Origin: an uncultured SAR86 cluster bacterium
GTDB taxonomy: Bacteria > Pseudomonadota > Gammaproteobacteria > Magnimaribacterales > Magnimaribacteraceae
Direction of reading: 5' to 3'
Length of the DNA stretch: 64,000 bases
NCBI GenBank assembly: GCA_902604855.1
Contig: CACLAF010000002.1
Location: forward strand, 1-64,000
Shown: in pieces, positions 1-10,665 of the stretch
How positions within the stretch are numbered: the stretch's first letter is position 1
Layout of the letters: every line of letters begins with the position of its first letter
Notes under the pieces: model-generated
Database searches by the model: none
What the model was told of the DNA's origin: nothing
What the model saw: the letters and a program-made list of their open reading frames with translations, nothing else
Translations under genes and position numbers: made by a program

Positions 1-2
1 GA

Positions 3-776
3 GGACATGAAATAAATGAAGGCGCTTTCGTAACAACTGTTTTATTTGCATTATGTTGTCCTCCCGATGCTCCACTATGGCAAGTGGCAGTTGGAATAAG
101 TTTCGGTATTGTTGTTGCGAAAGAAATATTTGGAGGCACAGGAAAAAACTTTCTAAATCCTGCTTTAGCTGGAAGAGCATTTCTTTATTTTGCTTATCCA
201 GTAGATTGGTCTGGTGATTCTGTTTGGGTTGCAGTCGATGGTTACAGCTCCCCAACAATATTAGGTATAGGGGCTCAAGAAGGTCTTAATGGAATACAGG
301 CTCAATATTCATGGAATGATGCATTTTTAGGTTCAATACCAGGCTCAATAGGTGAAACTTCAACTTTGTTTATTCTTTTAGGTTTGATAATTCTATTGTA
401 TACAAGGATTGCTTCATGGCGAATAATTGCAGGAGTCTTATTAGGAACATTCTTAACATCAGAATTATTTAATTTAATTGGATCAGATACTAATCCAATG
501 TTTTCGTTGCCCTTTCACTGGCACTTGGTAATTGGAGGTTTTGCTTTCGGCCTTACATTTATGGCAGTCGAGCCAGTTTCTGGTTCTCATACAAATTTAG
601 GTAGATGGTATTACGGAATTCTAATTGGAGTAATGGTGGTGTTGATAAGAGTTGTTAATCCGGCTTATCCAGAAGGGATGATGCTGGCCATTTTATTTGC
701 AAATTTATTTGCTCCACTTATTGATCATTTTGTGCAAGAGAGAAATATCAAACAAAGATTGAGGAGGGCAAGTTAA
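3..776 (+). CDS. nqrB: Na+-translocating NADH:quinone reductase subunit B (5' truncated by window edge)
   Basis: Frame open from position 3 ([66 protein letters not shown]), typical NqrB; followed by nqrCDEF. Confidence 0.97.
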   Translation, partial: GHEINEGAFVTTVLFALCCPPDAPLWQVAVGISFGIVVAKEIFGGTGKNFLNPALAGRAFLYFAYPVDWSGDSVWVAVDGYSSPTILGIGAQEGLNGIQAQYSWNDAFLGSIPGSIGETSTLFILLGLIILLYTRIASWRIIAGVLLGTFLTSELFNLIGSDTNPMFSLPFHWHLVIGGFAFGLTFMAVEPVSGSHTNLGRWYYGILIGVMVVLIRVVNPAYPEGMMLAILFANLFAPLIDHFVQERNIKQRLRRAS

Positions 777-1558
777 TGAACAATAATGATACAATCAGTA
801 AAACTCTTATTGTAGCTGTCTCGCTATGCCTCGTCTGCTCTGCTTTAATATCTTTTTCAGCCGTTGAACTTAGAGACCTTCAAGAGGCTAACAAGACACT
901 CGATAAACAAAGTAAGATACTTTCTGCTGCTGGTTTGCTTGACGAAGATACTGATGTAAAAGAACTATTTCAGTCTATAGAAGCACGAATAGTTAATCTT
1001 GAAACTGGTGAGTTTGATTCTGAAATTAGTTTAACTGAATATGAAGAAAGCGCCTTTTCTAGAAATCCAGCTACTTCTATTGAACTGACCTCTGACAATG
1101 ATATTGCACTCCTAAAAAGACGTGAAAATTTCCAAACAGTTTATCTTCACTATGATGTTGATTCATTAAACGCAGTTATTTTGCCTGTAAGAGGCTATGG
1201 ATTATGGGGAACAATGAAGGGTTATCTGGCTCTTGAACCAGACCTTAAAACAATTATTGGATTAGAGTTCTTTGATCACAAAGAAACACCTGGTCTTGGT
1301 GGTGAGATAGATAATCCTAAGTGGAAATCTATATGGAAGGGAAAAGAAGTTTATTCTGATTCTGGAGATATCCTTATTTCTGTAATTAAAGGTTCTGTTG
1401 ATAAAAGCAGTACTCTTGCAAAATATCAAGTAGATGGCTTATCTGGTGCAACCATTACAAGTAACGGAGTTACAAATTTACTTTCTTTTTGGCTTGGTGA
1501 TATGGGTTACGGGCCTTTAATAGACCGACTTAAACAGAATGAGGTAAAAGATGTCTAA
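776..1558 (+). CDS. nqrC: Na+-translocating NADH:quinone reductase subunit C
   Basis: FMN-binding motif region [13 protein letters not shown]; operon position; overlaps nqrB stop. Confidence 0.97.
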   Translation: MNNNDTISKTLIVAVSLCLVCSALISFSAVELRDLQEANKTLDKQSKILSAAGLLDEDTDVKELFQSIEARIVNLETGEFDSEISLTEYEESAFSRNPATSIELTSDNDIALLKRRENFQTVYLHYDVDSLNAVILPVRGYGLWGTMKGYLALEPDLKTIIGLEFFDHKETPGLGGEIDNPKWKSIWKGKEVYSDSGDILISVIKGSVDKSSTLAKYQVDGLSGATITSNGVTNLLSFWLGDMGYGPLIDRLKQNEVKDV

Positions 1559-2219
1559 AGCGAAAGAAGTTTTACTCAATCCTATCTTTAATGACAATCC
1601 TATTGCATTGCAAATCTTAGGCATTTGTTCTGCTCTTGCTGTAACGGGTAACCTCTACATCACATTAATAATGTGTGTTGCTCTAACTACCGTTGTCACC
1701 TTGTCTAATCTTTCTGTGTCTCTAATAAGAAATCATATCCCAACAAATATTAGAATCATTGTACAGATATCTATAATAGCCACACTCGTCATGCTTGTAG
1801 ACGAAGTCCTTCAAGCTTTCGATTATGAGAGTAGTAAGACATTGTCAGTATTTGTCGGTTTAATCGTTACTAATTGTATAGTTATGGGCAGGGCAGAAGC
1901 CTTTGCTATGAAGAATGGACCATTGATGAGTGCAATAGATGGTTTTGGTAATGGACTTGGTTACAGTGTTATCTTAATTGTTATTGCTATCATAAGAGAA
2001 TTCGTGGGTGCTGGAACATTCTATGGAATCGAAATAATGCCTCTGACTACTAATGGTGGATGGTATCTTGCAAATAACTTTTTCTTAACTCCAGCAAGCT
2101 CTTTTTTCATCATAGGGTTTACTATATGGGCACTCAGACAATGGAAAACAGAACAAATAGAAGAGTCAGAATTTAAGATATCTAAAAATAGTCTTGAAGG
2201 TGAAAAGGGAGCAGCTTAA
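1551..2219 (+). CDS. nqrD: Na+-translocating NADH:quinone reductase subunit D
   Basis: NqrD-like membrane protein ([36 protein letters not shown]); operon order. Confidence 0.97.
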   Translation: MSKAKEVLLNPIFNDNPIALQILGICSALAVTGNLYITLIMCVALTTVVTLSNLSVSLIRNHIPTNIRIIVQISIIATLVMLVDEVLQAFDYESSKTLSVFVGLIVTNCIVMGRAEAFAMKNGPLMSAIDGFGNGLGYSVILIVIAIIREFVGAGTFYGIEIMPLTTNGGWYLANNFFLTPASSFFIIGFTIWALRQWKTEQIEESEFKISKNSLEGEKGAA

Positions 2220-2818
2220 TGCTAGAAGCATATCTTAGTATTTTTATTAAAGCTGTTTTCATTGAGAATATAGCAATCAACTTTTTTCTTGGCATGTGTA
2301 CTTTCCTTGCCATTTCTAAAAGAATCCAACCTGCGATTGGTTTGGGAATTGCTGTTATTGTCGTACTAGGACTTGCAGTGCCAATAAATAATTTAATTTT
2401 TAATTATTTCTTAAAAGCAGATGCACTCTTTCCTGGTTCAGATTTACATTTCGTAGGACTCATATGTTACATAGGAATTATTGCGGCTTTAGTACAAATA
2501 CTAGAAATGTTTTTAGATCGTTATATACCAGCTCTTTATAATGCACTCGGTGTATTCTTGCCGTTGATTACAGTTAACTGTGCAATTCTAGGCGGAGTAC
2601 TTTTTTCTATTGAAAGAAACCTAGAATTCACTGAAAGCATAGTTTATGGACTTGGAGCAGGAACTGGTTGGGCTCTTGCTATTGTGGCTTTAGCAGGGAT
2701 AACAGAGAGGTTAAAATATGCCGATATACCTGAAGGCCTTCAAGGGTTAGGTATAACTTTCATAACAGTAGGACTAATGTGTTTTGGTTTTTTATCATTC
2801 GGAGGAATATCTTTATAA
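2219..2818 (+). CDS. nqrE: Na+-translocating NADH:quinone reductase subunit E
   Basis: NqrE-like ([33 protein letters not shown]); operon order. Confidence 0.97.
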   Translation: MLEAYLSIFIKAVFIENIAINFFLGMCTFLAISKRIQPAIGLGIAVIVVLGLAVPINNLIFNYFLKADALFPGSDLHFVGLICYIGIIAALVQILEMFLDRYIPALYNALGVFLPLITVNCAILGGVLFSIERNLEFTESIVYGLGAGTGWALAIVALAGITERLKYADIPEGLQGLGITFITVGLMCFGFLSFGGISL

Positions 2819-2819
2819 A

Positions 2820-4052
2820 ATGAACTTTATTCAAAATGAAATCGTGCTAGGCGTTCTAGTTTTCACAATTGCAGTCAATTTGATGGTTTTTATAATTCTT
2901 GGCGCAAGGAAGCTTTTAGTTTCTTCGGGTAATATCAGTATATCTATGAACGATGCTGCTAAATCTATTGATGTAGAGGCTGGAGGTAAATTACTACAAA
3001 CTTTGGCTGCTCAGAATTTATTCTTATCATCTGCCTGTGGTGGAGGTGGAACTTGTGCCCAATGTAAATGCAAAGTTTTAAGTGGTGGAGGATCTATTCT
3101 TCCAACTGAAGAATCTCATTTTACTAATAAAGAAAAAAAGGAAGGTTGGAGACTATCTTGCCAAGTGCCTGTCAAAGATGATATGGAAATAGTAGTACCA
3201 GATGAAGTCTTTGGTGCTAGGAAGTGGGAATGTGAAGTTGTTTCAAATAAAAATGTAGCGACTTTTATTAAAGAACTTGTTCTTAAATTACCTGAAGGAG
3301 AAGAAGTTGCTTTTAAAGCTGGCGGTTATGTTCAAATGGAAATTCCTCCATATGAGTTGGATTACAAGTCTTTTGATATTGAAGAAGAATACCATGGAGA
3401 TTGGGATAGATTCGGTGTTTGGGAGAACTCCTCTAAGACACTTGAGCCAGTTATTAGAGCTTACTCTATGGCCAATTATCCAAATGAAAAAGGAATAATG
3501 AAATTCAATATCAGAATTGCGTCACCTCCTCCTGGAACAGATTTCCCAGCAGGTGAAATGAGTTCTTATATTTTTAATTTAAAAGAAGGCGATACTCTGA
3601 CGATTTTCGGACCTTTTGGAGAATTTTTTGCTGAAGAGACTGATGCAGAAATGGTATTCATAGGTGGCGGTGCAGGTATGGCTCCAATGAGATCTCATAT
3701 TTTTGATCAGTTACTAAGATTAAACTCTAAGCGAAAAATTACTTTCTTTTATGGAGCTAGAAGCTTAACAGAAATGTTCTACACAGATGAATATGACAAA
3801 TTAGCAGAAGAACATGAGAATTTTGAATGGCATGTCGCTTTATCTGATCCTTTACCTGAAGACAATTGGGAAGGGCATACAGGCTTCATCCACCAAGTCA
3901 TCCACGATCAATATCTAAAAGATCATCCTGCTCCAGAAGATTGTGAATATTACATGTGTGGTCCACCTCCAATGATGGCTGCATGTTTTGATATGTTAGA
4001 TAGTCTTGGAGTAGAGCCTGAAGCAATAAAATTTGATGATTTTGGTAGTTAA
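2820..4052 (+). CDS. nqrF: Na+-translocating NADH:quinone reductase subunit F
   Basis: 2Fe-2S motif [16 protein letters not shown] and FAD/NAD domain; start moved from 2784 to the internal ATG at 2820 ([15 protein letters not shown]) to fit the family N-terminus. Confidence 0.95.
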   Translation: MNFIQNEIVLGVLVFTIAVNLMVFIILGARKLLVSSGNISISMNDAAKSIDVEAGGKLLQTLAAQNLFLSSACGGGGTCAQCKCKVLSGGGSILPTEESHFTNKEKKEGWRLSCQVPVKDDMEIVVPDEVFGARKWECEVVSNKNVATFIKELVLKLPEGEEVAFKAGGYVQMEIPPYELDYKSFDIEEEYHGDWDRFGVWENSSKTLEPVIRAYSMANYPNEKGIMKFNIRIASPPPGTDFPAGEMSSYIFNLKEGDTLTIFGPFGEFFAEETDAEMVFIGGGAGMAPMRSHIFDQLLRLNSKRKITFFYGARSLTEMFYTDEYDKLAEEHENFEWHVALSDPLPEDNWEGHTGFIHQVIHDQYLKDHPAPEDCEYYMCGPPPMMAACFDMLDSLGVEPEAIKFDDFGS

Positions 4053-4055
4053 AGT

Positions 4056-5069
4056 TTGATCCAAAAAACTTTTCCAATACTGATTTTATTAATCTTAATA
4101 TCAGTTCTAGTTCTAAGTTTATTTTCAGACGATGATGAACCTCAAAGAATCGAAGGCACTATTATGGGGACTACCTATAATGTAATTGTTTTTTCTGAAT
4201 ATGATAATTTAGAGCAATCAATATATGATTCTTTTAATTCAGTAAATTTATCAATGTCAACTTATCTAAATGATTCATTGATAAACAAAGTAAATTATTC
4301 TGATATAAATGAGTGGGTAGAAGTTTCTCAAGACTTCATTAAAGTGCTAACGTACGCTGTTGATACATGCATTAAATCTAAAGGTCTATATGATGTTTCA
4401 ATAGGTAAATTGGTAGATTCTTGGGGTTTTGGACCCCCTGAAAAGAATCAAAAACCACCTCTGAAAGATATTCAATATCTCAAAACTCAAGTTGGTTGTG
4501 ATTCTATAGAGATAAATGAAGAAGCATCAGCCGTCAAAAGAAAAAGAGATGTTGCATTAGACTTTTCATCTATTGCTAAGGGTTTTGCGATTGACAAGGT
4601 ATATAAACATCTCTCTGGTGAATTGAATATTGATAATCTATTTGTTGAACTTGGAGGAGAAATTAGGACTAGCAAGCACAAAATTGACAAGACACCATGG
4701 AAAATAGGTATCGTGAGTCCTTCAAAACCTGACAAGATTGTTTATTCATTTATTTCTAGTAATCATGACTCCTTTGCCATGGCTACTTCAGGCGATTATA
4801 GGAATATAAGAATTTTCAATGAGGAAGAATACAGCCATACAATAAATCCTATAATAGGTTCACCCAACAATTTATCCAGGAAATCTGTTTCGGTAATTTC
4901 TGATAACACCATGATCGCCGATGCTTTAGCCACGACATTGAATGTAATGGAATTAGATGCTGCTATTGATTATGCCAATGAATATGAGATTAAGGCTTTA
5001 TTTATTTATGAGAAAGACGGCAAACCTAATTTATTATTTTCTAAAGAGCTACAAAAGGTTAAAATGTAA
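4056..5069 (+). CDS. apbE: FAD:protein FMN transferase (ApbE)
   Basis: GTIMGTTYNV and DFSSIAKGFAIDKV, MATSGDYRN, HTINPIIG motifs; TTG start; adjacent to nqr operon. Confidence 0.93.
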   Translation: MIQKTFPILILLILISVLVLSLFSDDDEPQRIEGTIMGTTYNVIVFSEYDNLEQSIYDSFNSVNLSMSTYLNDSLINKVNYSDINEWVEVSQDFIKVLTYAVDTCIKSKGLYDVSIGKLVDSWGFGPPEKNQKPPLKDIQYLKTQVGCDSIEINEEASAVKRKRDVALDFSSIAKGFAIDKVYKHLSGELNIDNLFVELGGEIRTSKHKIDKTPWKIGIVSPSKPDKIVYSFISSNHDSFAMATSGDYRNIRIFNEEEYSHTINPIIGSPNNLSRKSVSVISDNTMIADALATTLNVMELDAAIDYANEYEIKALFIYEKDGKPNLLFSKELQKVKM

Positions 5070-5071
5070 AA

Positions 5072-5248
5072 ATGTTTGAAACTTTCTTAATTTTCATAGT
5101 TCTTCTAGCGATAATAACTCTTATGTCTGTAGGTCTATTTTTCGGTAAAAAGCCTATAGCCGGGTCATGCGGCGGACTATCTAATTTAGAGCCAGATCGC
5201 GAATGTGAACTATGTGGTGGAAATCCATCAAAATGTATAGAACAATAA
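5072..5248 (+). CDS. nqrM: Na+-NQR maturation protein NqrM (DUF539), 58 aa
   Basis: Manual translation MFETFLIFIVLLAIITLMSVGLFFGKKPIAGSCGGLSNLEPDRECELCGGNPSKCIEQ*; TM helix plus conserved Cys pattern; position after apbE; absent from ORF track because of its size. Confidence 0.9.
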   Translation: MFETFLIFIVLLAIITLMSVGLFFGKKPIAGSCGGLSNLEPDRECELCGGNPSKCIEQ

Positions 5249-5276
5249 AAAGGGAGCCAAAGCCCCCTTTTTTTTA
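5248..5276. terminator. Probable terminator between convergent nqrM and aceA
   Basis: aaaagggagccaaagccccctttttttt: imperfect GC stem flanked by A-tract and T-tract in a convergent intergenic region. Confidence 0.6.
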
Positions 5277-5286
5277 TGAAAGTTAA

Positions 5287-6867
5287 TTAGAACTGATTCA
5301 TAGTATTGTCTTCACCTGAAGCCTTTAGAGCTGCCTCTCCAGCAAAATATTCTTTATGATCATCTCCCATATCTGATCCAGCCATATTTTGATGTTTGAC
5401 GCATGCAATACCCTCACGTATTTCTTTTCTTTGCACACCTTTTACATAACCTAACATACCCTCATCACCAAAATATTCTTTTGCAAGATTATCAGTGGAT
5501 AAGGCTGCAGTATGGTAAGTGGGGAGGGTGATTAGATGATGGAAAATACCAGCTTGCTTTGCAGCATCTGCCTGAAATGTTCTGATTTTTTCATCAGCCT
5601 CTAGACCAAGCTCAGTTGTGTCATACTTTTCATCCATAAGACTATCTCTGTCATAATCTGAAGTATCTTTTCCAGCCTTCTCCATTGCATCAAAAACTTG
5701 CTGTCTGAAATTTAATGTCCAATTGAAAGAAGGACTGTTGTTATAAACAAGTTTAGCATTTGGAATAACTTTTCTAATTTCATCCATCATTGCACCAATC
5801 TGACCAATGTGAGGTTTTTCTGTTTCTATCCAAATAAGATCTGCACCATTTTGAAGACTGGTAACTGAATCTAAAATACATCTCGCCTCACCGGTACCCT
5901 CCATAAATCTATATAGATTGCTTGGAAGCCTTCTAGGTCTCACAACCCTTCCATGATAATTTATGAGAACATCACCGTGTTTCATTTGATCCTCAGAAAC
6001 CACTTCTAAATCTAGAAAAGAATTATATTGATCTCCAAGATCTCCTACTTCATGAGTAATTGCTATTTGCTTTGTTAAACCAGCTCCCAATGAGTCAGTT
6101 CTTGCTACTATCACTCCGTCATCGACCCCCAATTCTAAAAAAGCATAACGTACCGCATTTATTTTGGCCAAGAAGTCTGCATGAGGAACTGTCACTTTTC
6201 CATCTTGATGTCCGCATTGTTTTTCGTCAGAAACTTGATTTTCAATTTGAATACAACAGGCTCCAGCCTCAATCATTTGTTTAGCCATAAGATATGTGGC
6301 TTCTTCATTTCCAAAACCGGCATCAATATCAGCAATAATTGGAACAATATGTGTTTGGAAGTTATCTATTTTATTTTGAATTTCTGCTTTAGCGTCTCCC
6401 TCAGCTTCATCTAGCTGCCTAAATAAATCTCCAAGCTCTCTAGCATCTGCTTGTTTTAAAAAGGTATAAAGTTCATTTATCAAAGATGCGACTGTAGTTT
6501 TTTCGTGCATGGACTGGTCCGGTAGGGGTCCAAACTCAGATCTTAAGGCTGCGACCATCCAACCGGAGAGATATAAATATTTTTTATCGGTATTACCAAA
6601 ATGTTTTTTAATTGAAATAAGTTTTTGCTGTCCAATAAATCCATGCCAACAACCTAAAGATTGTGTATAAGATTCTGGATTAGCATCATACTCATCCATA
6701 TCCTTTCTCATTATGGCTGCTGTATACCTAGCTATATCAAGACCTGATTGAAACTGATTTTGAAGTTTCATTCTTGCAGCACTTTCAGGTTCAATGTTCA
6801 CATTGGAAGCATTACCTTTGTTTTTTAGATCGGTAAGTTCTTTTATTAATTCTTTGTAAGAGGTCAT
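5287..6867 (-). CDS. aceA: Isocitrate lyase (long, ~530-aa type)
   Basis: GACCIQIENQVSDEKQCGHQDGKV catalytic region, DIDAGFGN; full-length ORF. Confidence 0.96.
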   Translation of the reverse strand: MTSYKELIKELTDLKNKGNASNVNIEPESAARMKLQNQFQSGLDIARYTAAIMRKDMDEYDANPESYTQSLGCWHGFIGQQKLISIKKHFGNTDKKYLYLSGWMVAALRSEFGPLPDQSMHEKTTVASLINELYTFLKQADARELGDLFRQLDEAEGDAKAEIQNKIDNFQTHIVPIIADIDAGFGNEEATYLMAKQMIEAGACCIQIENQVSDEKQCGHQDGKVTVPHADFLAKINAVRYAFLELGVDDGVIVARTDSLGAGLTKQIAITHEVGDLGDQYNSFLDLEVVSEDQMKHGDVLINYHGRVVRPRRLPSNLYRFMEGTGEARCILDSVTSLQNGADLIWIETEKPHIGQIGAMMDEIRKVIPNAKLVYNNSPSFNWTLNFRQQVFDAMEKAGKDTSDYDRDSLMDEKYDTTELGLEADEKIRTFQADAAKQAGIFHHLITLPTYHTAALSTDNLAKEYFGDEGMLGYVKGVQRKEIREGIACVKHQNMAGSDMGDDHKEYFAGEAALKASGEDNTMNQF

Positions 6868-6989
6868 TTTTCTCCCTTTTCTTTATATGAATTGACTATT
6901 ATTCTCTAAAACTATTTCAGCAAAAAAAATGTAATCTAGTTTTAAGGAGGCGTCAGTTTAACGAGATATTGCTATAAATCAACTAACTT

Positions 6990-8351
6990 TTAGCTCTTAG
7001 AAAGCTTCTCTGCGTAACCTGTATAGGAGAGAGGCGTAAGTTCTAAAAGACGTTGTTTTTCGTCCTGGGGAACTTCCATATCTTCTATAAATTTCATCAA
7101 ATCAGATCTGTTTAAGTCTTTACCCCTGGATAGTTTCTTCATTAATTCATAACCATTAGGTATATTGTTTTTTCTGATAATTGTTTGAATAGCCTCAGTA
7201 AGAACTTCCCAGGAATCATTTAAATCATCAATTAATTTTTCATTATTCAATTCAAGTTTATTTAAACCTTTGAGTAGAGAATTCAGTGCAATGTTTATGT
7301 ATCCGAAACAAATACCTATATTTCTCATGACAGTGGAGTCTGTCAGGTCCCTTTGCCATCTAGATATGGTAACTGTGTTACTGATATGAGTTAAGTTGGC
7401 ATTAGCCATTCCGAAATTACCCTCTGCATTTTCAAAATCTATAGGATTGACTTTGTGAGGCATTGTTGAAGAACCAACCTCATCATCCTTTAATTTTTGT
7501 TTGAAGTAGCCTAATGATATGTATCCCCAAATATCTCTACTTAAGTCTATAAGGATATTATTCAGCTTTACGTAATCACCTAATAACAAGGCAATAGAGT
7601 CTTTAGGCTCTACTTGAGTAGTGTGACTATTGAAACTGAGCTTTAAACTTTTAACAAAATCTTTTGCAACCTTCTCCCAATCAACATTCGGATAAGCAAC
7701 ATGGTGAGCATTATAGTTACCTACTGCTCCATTAATCTTTCCTGCCATTTCATGTCGTTTTATTTCACTAGAAAGTTTGTTAATTCTGTAGAAGTAGTTT
7801 GAGAGTTCTTTACCCATAGTAGTAGGAGAGGCACTTTGACCATGAGTCCTTGAAAGCATTGATTTACCTGAATATCTTTTTGATAAAGACTTAAGTTTTT
7901 TTTCTAATTTATTAATTAATAAATTAACAACTACTGAAGCATCTTTAATCATTAATGCGTATGAGAGATTGTTTATGTCTTCAGAGGTACAAGCAAAATG
8001 TATAAATTCAGAATATTTGACAAGTTTTTTGTGCTCCTTAAACTTTTCTTTTAAGAAATATTCAACTGCTTTGACATCATGATTAGTTTTATTCTCGATA
8101 GATTTGACACGTTTAGCATCGGTAATATCAAAATTACTAATTAAATCATTGAGATAAGTAATTTCTTTAATAGTTAATTTAGGGAGTTCTTTAATCTTCG
8201 AATTACTTGAGAGGTGCATGAACCACTTGATTTCAATGATTACTCTGTATTTTATTAACCCGAATTCACTAGTAATAGCCCTTAAATCTGAAGCAGATTT
8301 ATTGTATCTGCCGTCCAAAGGCGAAATAGATAATAGATTTTCAGATTTCAT
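6990..8351 (-). CDS. purB: Adenylosuccinate lyase
   Basis: SISPLDGRY N-terminus, GSSTMPHKVNPIDFENAEGN signature. Confidence 0.97.
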   Translation of the reverse strand: MKSENLLSISPLDGRYNKSASDLRAITSEFGLIKYRVIIEIKWFMHLSSNSKIKELPKLTIKEITYLNDLISNFDITDAKRVKSIENKTNHDVKAVEYFLKEKFKEHKKLVKYSEFIHFACTSEDINNLSYALMIKDASVVVNLLINKLEKKLKSLSKRYSGKSMLSRTHGQSASPTTMGKELSNYFYRINKLSSEIKRHEMAGKINGAVGNYNAHHVAYPNVDWEKVAKDFVKSLKLSFNSHTTQVEPKDSIALLLGDYVKLNNILIDLSRDIWGYISLGYFKQKLKDDEVGSSTMPHKVNPIDFENAEGNFGMANANLTHISNTVTISRWQRDLTDSTVMRNIGICFGYINIALNSLLKGLNKLELNNEKLIDDLNDSWEVLTEAIQTIIRKNNIPNGYELMKKLSRGKDLNRSDLMKFIEDMEVPQDEKQRLLELTPLSYTGYAEKLSKS

Positions 8352-8416
8352 ATTTCTATTATAACTTAATGTTTTTAATCCTTGCCTTGAAGATGAACTA
8401 GATACAAACTATTAGC

Positions 8417-9697
8417 ATGGCTAAAATGTTTTTAACTTTAGTTTTTTTATGTATTGGCATTGCAATCAATGCTAAGACATTAATCCATGCTGGTTACTTA
8501 TTTAATGCTGAAAATGGAACTATTGAACCACAAATGTCAGTCGTCATTGTTGAAGATAAAGTAGCAAATGTTCTTGAGGGGTATGTTAATCCTGAGCCTG
8601 ATGATATTTATATTGACCTTACTGGCTATTATATTTTACCTGGACTAATTGACATGCACGTACATCTTTCAAATGAAAGCTCTAGAAATGCCTACTTAGA
8701 GAGAGTTACTTGGAATGCTGCAGACTATGCTATACGGGCTACAAAAAATGCTGAAAATACTTTGCTAGCAGGCTTTACAACCATTAGAAATTTAGGAGAT
8801 TCAGATACAGTTACTATTTCATTAAGAAATGCAATTGATAATGGAATCGTAATTGGACCTAGAATCTTTTCTTCTGGCAAGACTATATCCTCAACAGGAG
8901 GTCATGGGGATTCTTCAAACTCTCTAAATCAGAGATTAACCGCTGATTTAGGTCCTAAAGATGGTGTTATGAATGGTGAACAAGAAGCTATGGAATCAGT
9001 AAGGTTTCGTTATAAAGAAAATGCGGATCTTATTAAATTTACAGCAACTGGAGGAGTCCTGAGTAATGCTAAAGATGGTCAAAATCCCCAAATGACATTA
9101 AACGAGATGAAAGCAATTGTTTCAACAGCAAAAGATTATGGATTTAAGGTAGCTGCTCATGCGCACGGTGCTGAAGGAATTAAAAGAGCAGTATTAGCTG
9201 GAGTAGATTCGATAGAACATGGAACATTAATGGATAATGAAGGAGCAGCTTTAATGAGGGATAATGGAGTATATTATGTTCCAACTCTTTTAGCAGGGAA
9301 ATGGGTTTCGGACAAAGCTCTAATAGAAGGTTATTATCCCCCCTTTGTCGAAAAGAAGGCATTAGAAATAGGCCCTAAGCTTCAGTCTACCTTTTCAATG
9401 GCTTATCAAGCCGGTGTTAAGATAGCTTTTGGAACAGACAGTGGTGTTTCACCTCATGGAGAAAATGCCAAAGAATTCTCTCTGATGGTAAAAGGGGGTA
9501 TGCCTGCAAAAGAAACATTAATGAGCGCTACTATTTATGCAGCTGATTTACTCGGTGAAAAAGAAAACTTAGGAAGCATAGTAAAAAATAAATATGCCGA
9601 TTTAATTGGAGTCTCACGAAACCCTTTAGAGGATATATCAATTCTTGAGACAGTAGATTTTGTAATGAAAGGAGGAAAGGTAGTAAAAGAACCTTAA
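8417..9697 (+). CDS. Secreted amidohydrolase family protein (imidazolonepropionase / Xaa-Pro dipeptidase-like)
   Basis: Signal peptide; metal-binding motifs DMHVHL, AHAHG, SIEHGTL, FGTDSGVSPHG. Confidence 0.88.
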   Translation: MAKMFLTLVFLCIGIAINAKTLIHAGYLFNAENGTIEPQMSVVIVEDKVANVLEGYVNPEPDDIYIDLTGYYILPGLIDMHVHLSNESSRNAYLERVTWNAADYAIRATKNAENTLLAGFTTIRNLGDSDTVTISLRNAIDNGIVIGPRIFSSGKTISSTGGHGDSSNSLNQRLTADLGPKDGVMNGEQEAMESVRFRYKENADLIKFTATGGVLSNAKDGQNPQMTLNEMKAIVSTAKDYGFKVAAHAHGAEGIKRAVLAGVDSIEHGTLMDNEGAALMRDNGVYYVPTLLAGKWVSDKALIEGYYPPFVEKKALEIGPKLQSTFSMAYQAGVKIAFGTDSGVSPHGENAKEFSLMVKGGMPAKETLMSATIYAADLLGEKENLGSIVKNKYADLIGVSRNPLEDISILETVDFVMKGGKVVKEP

Positions 9698-9703
9698 GAA
9701 AAA

Positions 9704-10315
9704 ATGAAATTATTTAATTCAATGGGTCCAAACCCACATGTAGTTAGAATGTTTATAGCTGAACTTGGTCTTGATATTGAAACAATTGAAGTTGATTTAA
9801 TGGCTGGTGAAAATAGACAAGAAGAACATCTCAAAAGAAATCCTTCTGGTCAAATGCCAGCTTTAGAGCTTGATAATGGAGATTTCTTGGCAGAAATAAC
9901 AGCAATTTGTGAATTTTTAGATGAAATCAATGGCCATAGTGATCTTATCGGTAAAACGCCTGAAGAGAGGGCTGAGACAAAAATGTGGGTTCGAAGAATT
10001 GACCTACAAATTATCGAGCCTTTAACAAATGGTTTTAGATCCGCTGAAGGATATGAACTCTTTAAAGATAGATTACATCTCATACCTCAAGCTGCAGATG
10101 ATTTAAAGATGATTGCACAAGAAAGATTACAGTGGCTTGATAAACAACTTGATGGAAAAGAATTTATTTGTGGTGATAGATTTACTCTAGCTGACATTAT
10201 GCTTTATTGCTTCTTAAATTTTGGTGCTTCTGTTGGTCAAGCTATTAGTGAAGAAAATAAAAATATTTCTAATCTTTATTCAAGATTAAGTGAATTGGAT
10301 TCAGCTTCAGCCTGA
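9704..10315 (+). CDS. Glutathione S-transferase family protein
   Basis: N-terminal thioredoxin-fold (MKLFNSMGPNPHVVRMFIAELGLDIETIEVDL, NPSGQMPALELDNG) and C-terminal FTLADIMLYC. Confidence 0.9.
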   Translation: MKLFNSMGPNPHVVRMFIAELGLDIETIEVDLMAGENRQEEHLKRNPSGQMPALELDNGDFLAEITAICEFLDEINGHSDLIGKTPEERAETKMWVRRIDLQIIEPLTNGFRSAEGYELFKDRLHLIPQAADDLKMIAQERLQWLDKQLDGKEFICGDRFTLADIMLYCFLNFGASVGQAISEENKNISNLYSRLSELDSASA

Positions 10316-10404
10316 TGGATAAAGAGGACAGAATAAGGGCTTGGCTTTGTACTTTGGTTGTTATTATTGTCCTAACTCTCTGGATCGCTTCTGCTTTTGT
10401 CTGA
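10315..10404 (+). CDS. Small single-TM protein, 29 aa (putative)
   Basis: MDKEDRIRAWLCTLVVIIVLTLWIASAFV*; ATG overlaps the GST stop (tgATG), stop abuts next ATG at 10405; not in ORF track. Confidence 0.5.
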   Translation: MDKEDRIRAWLCTLVVIIVLTLWIASAFV

Positions 10405-10665
10405 ATGAAATGGTGCGTGTATATTTTGAAGTGTTCTGACGGTAGTTTATATACCGGAATTAGTAACAGTCTTTCTGAAAGAATTGATACTCATAATTCT
10501 GGTAAAGGAGCAAAATATACTAAAAGTCGGCTTCCAGTCACTCTTGTTTACGAAGAACATACTCACGATAAAAGTAGATCTCTAAAGAGAGAGATTGAGA
10601 TTAAAAAACTTACTAGATCTAAGAAAATAGAGTTAATTAATAGTGCAAATCTCTCCACCGCCTAA
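10405..10665 (+). CDS. GIY-YIG nuclease domain protein (UPF0213/YhbQ-like)
   Basis: WCVYILKCSDGSLYTGISNSLSERIDTHNSGKGAKYTKSRLPVTLVYEE. Confidence 0.92.
   Translation: MKWCVYILKCSDGSLYTGISNSLSERIDTHNSGKGAKYTKSRLPVTLVYEEHTHDKSRSLKREIEIKKLTRSKKIELINSANLSTA

Noticed and set aside
6060-6414. Plus-strand ORFs inside aceA
   Set aside because: Antisense to a highly conserved enzyme gene; low-complexity translations
10405-10665. GIY-YIG protein as a homing endonuclease or mobile element
   Set aside because: Small stand-alone UPF0213/YhbQ-like protein; no intron, repeats or recombinase nearby
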